From assembly GCA_024734495.1 (NCBI GenBank), contig JALMQS010000427.1, forward strand, positions 1 through 64,000: DNA of 64,000 nt, in the 5' to 3' direction. Below are positions 32,925-43,945 of the stretch, piece by piece (the stretch's first letter is position 1; each line of letters opens with the position of its first letter). The notes under the pieces were generated by a model, which saw only the letters and a list, made by a program, of their open reading frames with translations, made no database searches and was not told the origin of the DNA. The position numbers and the translations under genes are program-made. The stretch is from Forficula auricularia (lineage: Eukaryota > Arthropoda > Insecta > Dermaptera > Forficulidae).

Positions 32925-33073
32925 AAAAAATCGGTTATCTGTAAAGTCGGTTTACTGACGATAGTTGAACGTGACAACGTCATAAGAAAATACTGATGGA
33001 ATGGTATTTTCTTATGACGTTGTCACGTTCAACTATCGTCAGTAAACCGACTTTACAGACAACCGATTTTTTT
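32925..33073. mobile_element. 149-bp near-perfect palindrome
   Basis: Arms of about 65 bp (AAATCGGTTATCTGTAAAGT, GGTTTACTGACGATAGTTG, ACGTGACAACGTCATAAG) are mirrored around ACTGATGGAATGGT. Only the TATCT/GTCTG position differs clearly. A short foldback MITE. Confidence 0.75.
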
Positions 33074-33863
33074 TTATAATTTTAAGTACAGGTATTTGAG
33101 AACGTGGACTGCGGTACAAATATGATCTAAAAAAGATGGCCACTTTCACACAACAACATTTTAAATTGAAAAATAATTTTTCTTAACGTAATTTTACAGG
33201 AATACCAGAGGCGATGCAAAAAATTAAATGCAATTAAAAATAACTCTCACAGATAACAAACACTCCATAATAAAAAAAAATTATACCTACCTTTCCTAAA
33301 ATATATATCTTTTATACGATTTTTGATTTCTGAGAAAATGAATAGGTATCAGTGCCATGTGGTCCATGGATGCTTTGTGGATGCTGCGCATCCCTAAAAT
33401 TTCAAAACGTAAAGAGTATTTTCATACAATGTTTTATGATAAATTTGAAAAAAAAACGAAAAATTCTGCGTTTATCAATTAATTTTACAAAAAGGAGCGA
33501 AAAAAAATTAAATTAAAAAAAATGAAGGATACTTTTTTGGACAGGATCCTCTGGTTGAAATGTCACCGCCAGCAACTGGTAGGTACATAGGGATAACATG
33601 ATATCGGACAGACGGATAGACAGACACATATTGTACTTGAATTAATAGGGTTCAGTTTTACTTTAAAACACAATCGTAAAAATTATGCTTGAAAATAATT
33701 TTTCTCATTTCAAATCATGAATAAGGGAAAAAATAAAAATAAAAATAAAAAATTGAATGAATTAAATACACTGGTCGCCTGGTGAGCTGAGTTTTCCGAG
33801 CCTACCCAAGTGTACATTTATAATGCAAGTGAAAAAGTAAGATAGTAACTATTTAGTAGCTAT
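33074..33863. other. AT-rich DNA, no gene seen
   Basis: No gene or shared repeat recognised. Confidence 0.4.
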
Positions 33864-34775
33864 TGTTAGGCAGATGACAGCACCCTACATAACGCCCCTG
33901 CATCACATAAAAACCGTGCAGACATTGCCTCCTCAATTAATTTAGACTTATGCAAACTTAAAAACTGGGGATCCCAAAACTTAGTTAACTTCAATGCATT
34001 GAAATCTCAGGGTTGGCTTATTTCTAGGCGCGTCGACAGAAAACTCCCAAACATATCATTCGAACTCACTAGAATTCAGGGATAAAATTTCAATTGCTAG
34101 GCGTAACTCTAGGGTCTGACCTTTCATGGAATGACCATATCTCAACCACTGCTAAAGCTGCAGCGCGCAAGCTTGGTCTCCTATTTAGGTCTAGACTCTG
34201 TTATACTCCCAGTCAACTTTTTATACTGTATAAGGCTCAAATTCGTCCCTGTCTCGAATATAGCTCTCATCTGTGGAGGGGTGCCTCAATCATTCTCTTG
34301 CTACACTGGATGCAATTCAGAAGCGAGCAATTAAACTAATAGGAGACCCGGCTCTAACTAACTCAATCGACTCCCTGGCTCACCGAAGAACCGTTTCTGT
34401 CCTTTCCCTGTACTACAGATACTATCATGGTGTCTGTTCAGTCGAGCTGAAATCAATTATCCCCCCTAAAGCCATCTATACAAGAAACACGCGGTTTTCG
34501 AAAGCTCAGCACCCCTTCGGTGTCAAATTGGATAAAAGTCGAACAAGCGCTTTCGCCAACTCTTTTATCCCTATGACCTCCAGAGACTGGAACTCGGTCC
34601 CTGCCACCATCTTTCCCGCAACTTATATTATTTAAGACCCGTATCCACAGATACACTTCGACCCCCGCCCAGCCCATAAAATTCTTTCTTCTTCTTTTCA
34701 TGATGGAGGGGCCAACCCAAGCCTTTAGGGGTTGCACCTTTTTGGTGTAACTCCTTCTCTCATCATTTTCATAAA
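33864..34775 (+). pseudogene. same LINE as 27 kb, shorter 5'-truncated copy
   Basis: Starts exactly at the RT catalytic region (GCAGATGACAGCACC, where the preceding Tyr codon has become TAG) and runs through the C-terminal domain, 3' UTR and a short A-rich tail near 34,768. It parallels 27,966-28,890 with only scattered differences, so the two insertions are young relative to the rest. Frame changes occur near 34,095 and 34,270. MLGVTLGSDLSWNDHIS-type sequence begins at 34,094; TSRDWNSVPATIFPATY lies near 34,575. Confidence 0.88.
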
Positions 34776-34860
34776 AAAGAAGCTACCTGGCGGAGTGAGC
34801 CTCGCTCCGTAATTTTTTGTTTTAGTTAAAATCGATATATTCATATAATTTTTAATTTTA
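34776..34860 (+). repeat. GCTCC...TAATTTTT module, copy 1
   Basis: GCGGAGTGAGCCTCGCTCCG can form a small hairpin, followed by TAATTTTTTG and AGTTAAAATCGATAT. Related stretches lie at 59,760-59,815 and 62,782-62,835. Confidence 0.5.
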
Positions 34861-35971
34861 AATACAGGTAAAAAGGTCGATTTTTATTTGCAACTTCTTA
34901 CAATTAAATAAAATTGAAAAATAAAAAAATTTCCAAACGTTTTGATTTGCTCGCTCCGGTAATTAATCAAGGCGCTGTACACAAAGTTTCGAACATATAA
35001 TTGAAATCGATTGAAATTAAAAATAATATTAATATAAACGGAGGTTCTTTTTGCTGATACTTTTAAATCCTGAAGAAGTGGGACGATCCTCCAAATTGAC
35101 AGTTTTTTTAAGAGTATGAAAATGACGTTCTAATAAATTATTTTATTTAGAGTTTGTGGTTGTTTTATCCTTAAGCATTAATTCCTACCACTCCGTCTTC
35201 AATAGAAAATACTCTAATTAATTAATTACATTTTGTAATTATATATATATAATATATTATAATGAGCTTAGTGGTTTTTAAAATTAAAAACAAATTAATT
35301 AATAAATGGAAATTGAAAAAACATTTAATTATAAATTTTTATTGACACACCCACCTGTTAGTAATTAGTTTAATTAAAAAAAAATCAAATTGAAGTTACC
35401 CTAAAATGACACTGACAGATCGCTTAGGTACTAGACCCAAACCCCATAATCCGGGATCTCCATCCAAATGCAAATCGTTAGGCGGATTTCGATAAACCGA
35501 TTCTATATAAGCATTTAATAGTACCTAAATATCTATAAGATAATAAGATTTGTTAATTTAATATAAATAATTTTATTTCTTTTATTTTTTTTCAGATAAC
35601 TGAATTCTGTGAAAATGGATATTTCTATTTTTTTCGGGTTATCAAACAGAGGCAATTTGAAAAAAAGAGAAAAATCCCAGAATGTAGGAAAGTAAGGGGG
35701 CAGTCGGTTCCAAACCCGAGACCCGAGCAGACACTGCGTGCGCAGTTCACCATCCCACTCAAAAGAACACCCACCATCTGCCCTTCAAATGTAAGTACCA
35801 TATTGAAATTATACAATTCTTTTTAGTACCTACTATATAGAATTAGATTTTATATTATTATTATTAATATTACTTTATTTATTTATTTTATTTTATTTGG
35901 CTTCTGGAACTAGATGCCCAATTAGTCATATGTACTCTTTTATAATTTGGAAATAAATACCTTTTAACACT
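34861..35971. other. AT-rich DNA with a degraded family 2 copy
   Basis: 35,064-35,210 resembles family 2: CUGAAGA at 35,070-35,076, but the GAAAC block has become AAAUUGAC. The minus-strand frame at 35,625-35,816 has no recognisable domain. Confidence 0.4.
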
Positions 35972-36214
35972 AGGGAGACCGGGTCTAGTTGATCAGGGTC
36001 AAGTTGATACAGGCCAAAACACTTCCTAATGCGCAGACTCAGACAAGTCGCGACTGGCTTGGCTAGACAATCGATTGGTACTCTGCAATCACGCGTGATC
36101 ACTTGGAGGAGGTTTGCTTCGGTTTGTTAGTTTTGAACTAAAAACTGTTTTTCATCGTCGAAAGTAAATTTTCACTACTGTTTTTCAATTATTATTGTAA
36201 ATTAATTTACAAGA

Positions 36215-36660
36215 TATCATAAGTTGGTGTCATCTATTAAATTCGATGAAATGGAATATTTTTAATTATATGTCAGAGGGGTTGTTTTTCACCCCTCGGA
36301 AATCGAACCCGAGTTCCAGTAACAACAATCCGGGCCATCTGGCCCACCTGCGGGATGCGAACCTCTCTGACATATGTAGATACACGCGATAAAATATTTT
36401 ACTCAAAGATTGTTATCTTAATTTGTAAAATTTCGCGATGTAGTGATTCTAAATTTAAACATATAGCCATGCCATATAATTCAAATAAAGGTCGTTAAGT
36501 GTTTCCAGCAGGTGAGCCAGATGGCCCGGATTGCTGTTACTGGCACTCGGGTTCAATTCCCGAGGGGGTGAAAAACAACCCCTCTGACATATAATTAAAA
36601 ATATTCCATTTCATCGAATTTAATAGATGACACCAACTTATGATATCTTGTAAATTTGAA
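36215..36660. repeat. TRC repeat, inverted pair, inside the pogo element
   Basis: Two tRNA-like units face each other: minus strand at about 36,280-36,370 and plus strand at about 36,500-36,590. TTGGTGTCATCTATTAAATT at 36,222 mirrors the 36,620 region. The plus unit has CACTCGGGTTCAATTCCCGA, a T-arm with B box. The centre holds the 36,380-36,490 segment also seen at 54.75 and 2.27 kb. Confidence 0.75.
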
Positions 36661-36666
36661 TCTATT

Positions 36667-36886
36667 CATCATCAGCCTGTCGATAGCGACAATCCACTGC
36701 TGAATATAGGCCTCTTCCATCAAATGGAAGGAGGTTGGCATTAAGTCACCACGCTTGCCAGAAGGATTGGTGACTAGGAATCAGATTATAGCCGGTCAAA
36801 TATCAATGCAGGGACTCGGACTCGAACCCGGGACTCTTGCTTAGAAGGCTAGTGTCTTTAAGCTCTCAGCTAATCCGATTCCCTTA
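36667..36886 (-). mobile_element. tRNA-headed SINE with target duplication
   Basis: On the minus strand the head (about 36,886-36,812) folds like a tRNA: GGGAATC/GAGTCCC acceptor (one mismatch), TTAGCTGAGAGCTTAAAG A-box region, CCTTCTAAG anticodon loop reading TCT (Arg-like), and GGGTTCGAGTCC B box. The body includes AGAGGCCTATATTCAGCAGT and ends GGCTGATGATG, a GAT-rich tail common in insect SINEs. AATCTATT flanks both sides (36,659-36,666 and 36,887-36,894), interrupting the TRC sequence TTTGAATCTATTACCATCGG, so this is a clean 8-bp target duplication. Confidence 0.85.
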
Positions 36887-37097
36887 AATCTATTACCATC
36901 GGCAAATTAATATCTTTCATAGTAAATTAATTTGTTCGTAAATTGTGTTATCGACGACATCACGTTGTTACATGTTATAAAGGTAAGAATTTCACCTATT
37001 TAACTTTGTCCTAACTGTTTCCGGTTTCACGTATTTTAGAGTTTAGTGTAATGGCGATGTTTGGGTCAAGTTGATACGCTTATTTTGGGTCTTTTTG

Positions 37098-37259
37098 ATT
37101 GATGTGTTTCAAGAGTCATCTTCATCCAAACCTGGCCAAGACTGGATCCAGTGTATTTCCTGCAAGAAGTGGGCACACATCTCCTGTGCAGAGAACAACC
37201 CCTTTTACACTTGTATTAACTGTCAATCAGACCCAAATTCCTCTTCAGAGTCGGAGTAA
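37098..37259 (+). pseudogene. pogo-type transposase C-terminus, PHD-like zinc finger
   Basis: About 50 codons ending in TAA at 37,257-37,259. The key part, WIQCISCKKWAHISCAENN and then FYTCINCQSD, has spacing C-x2-C-x4-H-x2-C-x8-C-x2-C, the second half of a PHD-type finger. That W-x-Q-C...W-A-H...C pattern is usual at the C-terminus of pogo/Tigger-like DDE transposases in insects. It ends in an acidic SSSESE tail. A possible splice acceptor (ACGTATTTTAG, 37,030-37,040) precedes it. The catalytic domain is absent, so the protein is not functional as a transposase. It could only be an exapted exon if a host gene splices to it, for which I see no evidence. Confidence 0.7.
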
Positions 37260-37630
37260 TCGTTCACAATCAATGATTGTTACAGCTTTCATTTTTCCCA
37301 AAATGTTGTAGATTTTAAAATATCTTTTATTGTTACAATAAAACTTGTTCATATTTCTGTTTTGTCTATTATTTTATTAATTCCTGACACCGTATTAGCT
37401 TATTCAATGGCGTATCAACTTGACCCAGACCGGGTCAAGTTGATACATCTTGCAAATTTTTTAAAACTTTTTTGACAAGACAAATTTAATTTTATAAAGA
37501 ATTTAAATATCAAAAGTTATAGCCAAATAGTTATAGTTAAGAATTACACCTACTTTATTTCAAAATGATGACAGGAAAAAATTACAAAAATCAGGAAGTA
37601 AAAAGTGTATCAACTAGACCCGGTCTCCCC

Positions 37631-38289
37631 TATATTTAATGAAAAGATTTATTGACATATTAAATATTTTGACTAAAATATCTTCAAATTTACCCTTCAA
37701 GACAAAAAATCACTTTTAATCAATTTTTAATATTTTCTGATAAAAAATAGAAATTCTCAAAACATTTTAATCAAAATATATGGTTTGGCTGTTTGTTAAG
37801 ATTTAGAATCAAGCAAAATTAAATATCATACCAACAAAAAAAAAAACGAAAAAAATTTGAATTTTTGAATATTTTTTGACGGGCAATAGGTATATATATA
37901 ATTTAATTCATATGATGGAAATTAAATAATTATATTAGTAAAATATTCAATTTTAAATTCTATTTGTGAGTTTAATCATTGGTCATTGATGCCAGATTGC
38001 CCTTAGATTTAATTTTAATTTATTTGTTTATTTTTATTTTTAATTTCTATCCCAGTGACTTTTTATTTTTTTTTTTTTTTTTTATATTTATATTTATTAT
38101 TTTGTTACATTTTTGGTATTTTTTTATTGATTTTCAACCCACTGAAGTCGATTTTAAATTTTTCACCCTAATAATTAACTCTCACAGCATACAAAGGTTT
38201 TTATACCGTTCTGCTGTGGCCACACCCTGAGCCACTCATCCGGCGTGGGAGGTTCAGAGCTATAAGGGAAAATATGGAGGCTCTAAAAA
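37631..38289. other. AT-rich DNA, no gene seen
   Basis: T-run near 38,066-38,083. GTTCTGCTGTGGCCACACCC (about 38,208) is a short GC-richer patch. Nothing else. Confidence 0.4.
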
Positions 38290-38875
38290 AAATCTCAAAA
38301 AAACACTCGTGTAAAAAAAGGCCAAGTTCGATTAATAAAAACCGTTTGCCAAAAAAAGTAGTGAGATCTAATGTGTTGCCAAGTTCAATATCATCAATTT
38401 AATAAATGAGTAAAGAATATAGTGACTTCAATTAAAACGCATGTTTTTCATTTTACTTGTCCATCTATATTCATTTATTTCACATTTTTAGTTGAACTTA
38501 TTTTCCTAAAACTTGGCTTTTACGCATTATTATTATTGTCTGATAGGGCCACCACCTCTCCCTTTTAGCTCTTTCATCCTCTCTTATTATGATCTCATGA
38601 TATTCACTACACTAGTAATTCGTGACATACATAACAATTCGTAAAAGCCAAGTTTTAGGAAAATAGTTTCAACTAAAAATGTGAAATAAATGAATATAGA
38701 TGGACAAGAAAAATGAAAAACATGCGTTTTAATTGAAGTTACTATATTCTTTACTCATTTATTAAATTGATGACATTGAACTTGGCAACACATTAGATCT
38801 CACTACTTTTTTTGGCAAACGGTTTTTATTATTCGAACTTGGCCTTTTTTTACACAAGTGTTTTTGTTGAGATTT
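38290..38875. mobile_element. 586-bp snapback element (GGCCAAGTTCG arms)
   Basis: Arms of about 230 bp: AAAAAAAGGCCAAGTTCG, GTAGTGAGATCTAATGTGTT, TTCATTTATTTCACATTTTT, CCTAAAACTTGGCTTTTACG, mirrored on the right. The unpaired centre (about 38,535-38,640) is GC-richer. The outer arm recurs at 60,461-60,950. No hammerhead-like core was found. Confidence 0.8.
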
Positions 38876-38899
38876 CACTTCTTTTTGTAAGTTGGTTAG

Positions 38900-39790
38900 G
38901 AATTTAACCTGCAAGATTCACACATTTATTTTAAAGGCTGATGAAGATATTTTTCGATTTCTCACTTTATTAGTAATTCAAGTTATTAAACTATGTCAAA
39001 TTTTAGCATTCTAGAGTCGTTGAATTTTCACTATTAGTTAATTTAGCTCATAAGTTTCACTCTTTCATTTTAGATGATGAAGAAGGGAAAGTTTCAGTTT
39101 TTCGATTTCACCCTTTATTAATGCCTCGAAATCTACTAACATTGCAAATTTTAGCATTTTATTGCTGTTGAATTTTTACTTGATGAGAATTTATATTATA
39201 AACTTCACTCCTTCATTTAAGATGCTGAGGAAGGAAACGTTTTGTTTTGTGATTTTCTTCTTTATCAAGAAAAGCTCTACCAGTATGTCAAATTTCATCA
39301 ATCTAGAGTCATTAAATGTTAATTTAGTCTATAAATTTCACCCCTTCATTTTATGTTTTGAGGAAGGGAAAGTTTCGGTTTTTCGATTTCACCTTTTATT
39401 AACGCCACAAACTCTACTACCTACCATCTCGAAAATAATGAGAATTTACGGCACAAAATTTATCCCCTATAATTTATGTCCTGAAGAAGGGAAAGTTTCG
39501 GTTTTTCGATTTCACCCTTTATTAATGCTCCAAACTCTAAAACCATCCCGAAAATGATGATAATTTATCGCACAAAATTTATACTCTTCAATTTATGTCC
39601 TGAAGAAAGGAAAGTTTCGATTTTTCGATTTCACCCTTTATTAATGCTCCAAACTCTAACACCACCCCAAAAATGATGATAATTTATCGCACAAATTTCA
39701 CATCTACATTTTATGTCCTGAAAAGTACTCGAGAATTTTGATGAGTGAGTGACGAAAATGCCTATCTTTGGCTTCTTGTAACTTTGACGG
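38900..39790 (+). repeat. tandem repeat of about 119 bp, decaying leftward
   Basis: Units anchored on GGAAAGTTTCGGTTTTTCG at about 39,083, 39,231, 39,366, 39,488 and 39,607. The spacings shrink from about 148 to 119 bp and similarity rises to the right. Each also has TTTCACCCTTTATTAATGC. It adjoins the 38.3 kb snapback. The frame over 39,162-39,557 is an artefact of the period. Confidence 0.75.
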
Positions 39791-40732
39791 TATAAGCAGT
39801 AGAAATATGAAATTTTGTAATTTAGTTAATCTTATGGACCAGTATTGTGGAAAAAAATTTCAGCCATGTAGAGGTTTCAAGTACGAAGTTACAGAGGCCT
39901 CAAAATGGCCTGCGATTCATTTGAATAAATTGTATGTAAATCTAATATCTATATATTTTTTTTTTAAATTTTATTAAACCAATTATTTTACATTAATTAA
40001 TGTATACATTGTATTTTTGCTTCGATTCCGGAGATTACTTCTCCACCATCGAGTGTCCTTATTCATCTTTAGTCCTTGTTTTTAATAAGAGGAAAAATCT
40101 AATTAGATAAAAAAACCTCTTTTCCGATAATTATTTTAATTCCATTATTCCCCAATCAAGTCGATTGGTTCCATTAATCATCCCCTATCTTATCAATATC
40201 TATATTTAAATATTTTCTTTTTCATATAATCCCAAATTTATTTAATCATTTGTGAGAGTTGGAAACAAAAATAAAATTTAGAATTTAATTAAATCATTGG
40301 AGAAAAAAGTTAATACTTTTTCAAAACTCAGTACCTTCTCCGTCTCTCTGGTCGATATTAAGAAGAAAAAAAACTTAAAAATTCAATTTTCTAATTTAAT
40401 TAACTTAAAGTATAATTTTTTTTTAAATAAATAATAAATTTTATTGAGCCAATTATTTTACATGGGTTAACGTATAGATTTTACTATTTGAGCTTCGACT
40501 TCGGAGATTACTTCCCCACCATCGACTGTTCTTGATCTTCTTGGGCTTGCGATAATGTTTTTAGTCCGTGTTTGAATTTAATTTCTTAATTAATTTTCAT
40601 ATATGTTACAAGACAACAAGACTATTAGTGGGTTTTAAAATAAATAATCTCTTTATTTAATTTTTTTTTGGCTTTTCGGCCCTTTACGATACTGTTATTT
40701 AAATTATGTTTTCTATGTAGAGATCAGATTTT
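39791..40732. other. AT-rich DNA with a diverged direct repeat
   Basis: 39,965-40,070 and 40,425-40,545 resemble each other (CCAATTATTTTACAT and GGAGATTACTTC). No gene seen. Confidence 0.4.
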
Positions 40733-40815
40733 TAGGCGGTTGCCTCGAGTCGGAATCGAACCCGGGTCCACTTGATTAGCAGGCTGGTACACTAACCCTC
40801 GGCTAACCCGACCCC
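40733..40815 (-). repeat. tRNA-headed SINE, head region
   Basis: Minus strand: GGGTTAGCCGAGGGTTAGTG (A box), CCTGCTAATC (loop reading GCT, Ser-like), ACCCGGGTTCGATTCCGA (B box). Closely similar to the SINE head at 36.85 kb, so the same or a sister SINE. The body is not clearly present. Confidence 0.65.
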
Positions 40816-40989
40816 CTCTTTATTTAATTAATTGAAACAAAACACTTGTTTGTTTATTTATTCCGATATCAGTACAAGAACTTAAAATTCAATAAAATCA
40901 TTGAATAAAAGATAGATTTTCGAACCGGAATTCTTAAAGCTAGAGAGTCCGAAACCTAATCAGTTAATTGGAAATTTATCCGATATCAC

Positions 40990-42200
40990 TGCTCGACAAA
41001 AAATTAGACAAAAATTTCTCCCCGTAAATCTAACAATGGATTCCGGTACGAGTTTTATATGCTGATTATCATGCAATTTCTCGATTTTTTACAACACGTC
41101 TGAGTTTTGAGATATGATTGATCAAAATGACGAAAAAGGCCACTTTGACCTATTTTCGAGTCCCATTAGATATTAAACAGTAATATTTGAAATCAAAATA
41201 TTTTGTTAACGTAATAGAAAACAGGTTCCTCTTTGATTTTCAAATTACCATTTGTTTTTAGCTCAATTAGAACTCGAGTTATAGCTAAAAGACTAAAAAC
41301 CCATGTTTTTATCTGTTTATTATCCTTTAAAATCACGCAGTTTTAGTTTTTAGATATAACTCAAGCTCTAATTGAGCTAAAAACAAATGGTAATTTGAAA
41401 ATCAAAGAGGAAGCTGTTTTCTATTACGTTAACAGTGGTTTATAATCAGAAAAATTTGATCGAAACCTCTACCTCCTTCAATAGTTGACTAAACAAGGTG
41501 AAAATTTAACTACAGGGGCTTCAAGTCATGTAGAATCGACTGACGAATTTTTTTGGTGCAGTTTGACATATAGGGGGGAGGGGGGGGGCAAAAAATGAAA
41601 ATCTAGGCTCTTGGACAAAACTCAATTAAATGTTGTATACATAATTAGTGGGCCCCCAGAAGTCTAAAAATACAAAAACTATTCGCTCAAAATGAAGTGG
41701 ACGGTCAAAAGATTAAAATCTGGATCCTTGGACCAAACTAAACAAAATTTTGTATACATAACACAGGTCGACAAAAATTTCTCCCTGTAAACCTAACAAT
41801 GGATTCCAGTAGAGTTTTATACGCTGATTATCATGCAATTTTCCGATTTTTTAAAAAACTAAGACCATATGTTTATATCTATGTTTACTGTCCTTTATAA
41901 TCACGTAGTTTTAGTTATAACTCGAGTTCTAACTATAGCTAAAAATAAGTGATAATTGGAAAATCAAAGAGGAAGCTGTTTTCTATTAAGTCAACAAAAT
42001 ATTTTGATTTCAAATATTGCTGTTTAATATCTAATGGGACTCGAAAATAGGTCAAAATGGCCTTTTTCGTCATTTTGATCGATAATATCTCAAAACTAAG
42101 ACGTGTTGTAAAAAATCAAGAAATTGCATGATAATCAACATATAAAACTCTACAGGAATCCATTGTTAGATTTACGGGGAAATTTTTTGTCGAACAGTGT
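40990..42200. mobile_element. 1.2-kb TIR element with CACTGCTCGAC ends
   Basis: CACTGCTCGACAAAAAATT at about 40,988 is mirrored by TTTTTTGTCGAACAGTG ending about 42,199, with TAT at both sides. Long arms include AATGGATTCC, GATTATCATGCAATTT, AAAATGACGAAAAAGGCC and TTTTGTTAACGTAATAGAAA. An inner inverted repeat (about 41,210-41,440) makes a second fold. Two M118 units sit inside at 41,575-41,762, after which the start of the arm is repeated. Tc1/mariner-like by TA-type target (inference). Non-coding. Confidence 0.7.
41575..41762 (+). repeat. M118 monomers, two units, inside the 41 kb element
   Basis: TGAAAATCTAGGCTCTTGG and TTAAAATCTGGATCCTTGG starts, each with a TGTATACATAA block; preceded by a G-run at 41,576-41,589. 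Confidence 0.65.
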
Positions 42201-42834
42201 ATTCGCACTAAAAGACCTTTCATTTTTGAATTATATTGCGGATATCGGAATCCAAGCACAAGGATAAAAAGAAAATCATGGTAGAAAATAATTTTTCTTC
42301 ACGTTTTAGATATTTTTAAACACAATAAGTACAAAAACAAACTATAATAGTTTCACTATTCTAAGCATTGTTAGGAGACTGTAAATATAGTTTTCACACA
42401 AGTCAAAATATATATTCACATACGTTTCAAAGCCCTTTAGAGTTTGATATGAGATTTAATTCCTAATCCTCCTTAAGATTCTAAGCCTTCATCTGTTCTA
42501 TAAAAGTGAAATTCTATATGAAAAGAAAAGATCATAGAGGAGTATAATCATATATATATATATATAGTTGGGGAGACTTTGGTTAGATGGAGACACGGGT
42601 AACATAATACCTACCTTCTATTAGGAATAAAATCAGAGTGTGTCTTCTGCTTGTTGTTTATTCATTTATTTTTATTTTTATACATACTTTAATATAAGAT
42701 AATCACAAATATTGATGGATTATTACAGCCGTCCAATTTTTTGTACCTATAAATATATTATTACTGAAATTAAATAATGACTAGTATCTACCTACCATAT
42801 GTATAGGAGATGCAACCAATTTTCTATTCATAAA
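42201..42834. other. AT-rich DNA, no gene seen
   Basis: Short TA repeat at 42,550-42,566. Nothing else recognised. Confidence 0.4.
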
Positions 42835-42935
42835 GAGGTTGTTCTCTGCTTGATGTAAATAAACATATACATATATATATACATAATGAATATAATTTAA
42901 TAGTTAGAGACTATAGTTTCGGATAATCGTATGTA
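42835..42935 (+). repeat. P1 half-arm fragment
   Basis: AAAGAGGTTGTTCTCTGCTT, GTAAATAAACATATAC and GAGACTATAGTTTCGGA match the left P1 arm up to the start of the hammerhead-like segment. Confidence 0.6.
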
Positions 42936-42959
42936 TGTGATTGAATACCTAAGGTATCT

Positions 42960-43720
42960 CAGAGATGAAAAAGTTAATTTCATTTTGTAGCTTCTAGGTG
43001 AAAGGAATCGATGCCCTTAATAGTTGGAAAACGGATTTAGGACATAAAACCGCAAATTGTAATCCCCAGAGCCCAAAAAGTGGCCAAAAATCCATTGGTC
43101 AGTGAATATGTATGTAAGTACGGTCCTCTGCGTTTCGCAACCATAAGTTTCAGAGCTAAGAAATTCGAAACTTAAGCTCGTTATAGGTGAGAAGGAGTAC
43201 AGCAAGCTTTTGGTTAAAATCGAAAAAACAGAAGTGGGCATTTACATGAAAGATTTTTCGTTTTTTTCGATTTTCTCAAAAACGGCCCTAACGAAAAATC
43301 TTTCATGTAAAATCTCCACTTCCGGTCTTTCGATTTCAACTTAAAACTTGATGTACACCTTCTAGCCTATATCAAGCTTAAGTTTCGAATTTCGTTTATG
43401 TTTGCGAAACGCAGGGGGAAGGGGGTATATTCTTACGTACGTAAACATCAACTTCCAGTTTTTCTATTTTAGCCAAAATCTTGTTATACTTCTTGTAGCC
43501 TCTAGATAGCTTAAGTTTCAAATTTCAAGGCTCTGCGACTTTCCGAAGACGAGATATGAACGATTAAAATATTTATTTTACGACACTCCTAATTTACAAC
43601 CCCTTCCTTTAATTCAATCGGATTAAAAATTTGACACAGCTATTAACTCATGACACTTGATAAATACAGTAATTAAAAAAAAATCGTTTGACCCGTTTTT
43701 GAGAAAATCAAAAAAAAAAA
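42960..43720. repeat. Helitron-related sequence, inverted pair
   Basis: 43,120-43,300 runs forward and 43,300-43,720 backward relative to 12,530-12,990: AAATTCGAAACTTAAGCTCG, ACATTTACATGAAAGATTTT and their complements. The junction near 43,290 is a foldback. The 3' hairpin and CTRR end of the 12.5 kb copy are absent. Confidence 0.65.
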
Positions 43721-43945
43721 AAGGAAATAAAGGAAGTGTGTGTAAATTAGTAGTGTCGCGATGACTTTAAATAAATAAAAATGTGAAAGTCGTGTGGTGA
43801 ACACACCAGTTAATTAATAATGGTTTTACATAAACAAATTATTAATGTTTTTATTTACTATTTTATTATTTAAATAAGCTTTGAATTTTAAATTTTAAAA
43901 AATGATTCATGTTCTAAAAATTCAGGCTATGTGCTACCCTATATA

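Larger units (their letters stand above)
35972..37630 (+). mobile_element. pogo-like TIR transposon, internally deleted
   Basis: Left end GGGAGACCGGGTCTAGTTGA at about 35,974; right end carries the complement (TCAACTAGACCCGGTCTCCC) ending near 37,630. TA lies at the left and CTA at the right, consistent with a TA target. Subterminal GGGTCAAGTTGATACA motifs recur at both ends and near 37,430. The catalytic DDE part is missing; the 3' terminal exon remains at 37.1 kb, with AATAAA at about 37,337. A TRC repeat and a SINE are inserted inside. Confidence 0.75.

Noticed and set aside
35064..35115. CUGAAGA copy at 35.07 kb as a ribozyme
   Set aside because: The GAAAC block is lost; kept only as a degraded repeat.
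39162..39557. 131-codon frame over the tandem repeat
   Set aside because: Its repeats follow the DNA period and no domain is recognisable.
39060..39730. CTGAAGAAGG motifs in the 119-bp tandem
   Set aside because: They are followed by GAAAGTTTCGG, not a stem plus GAAAC. No hammerhead core.
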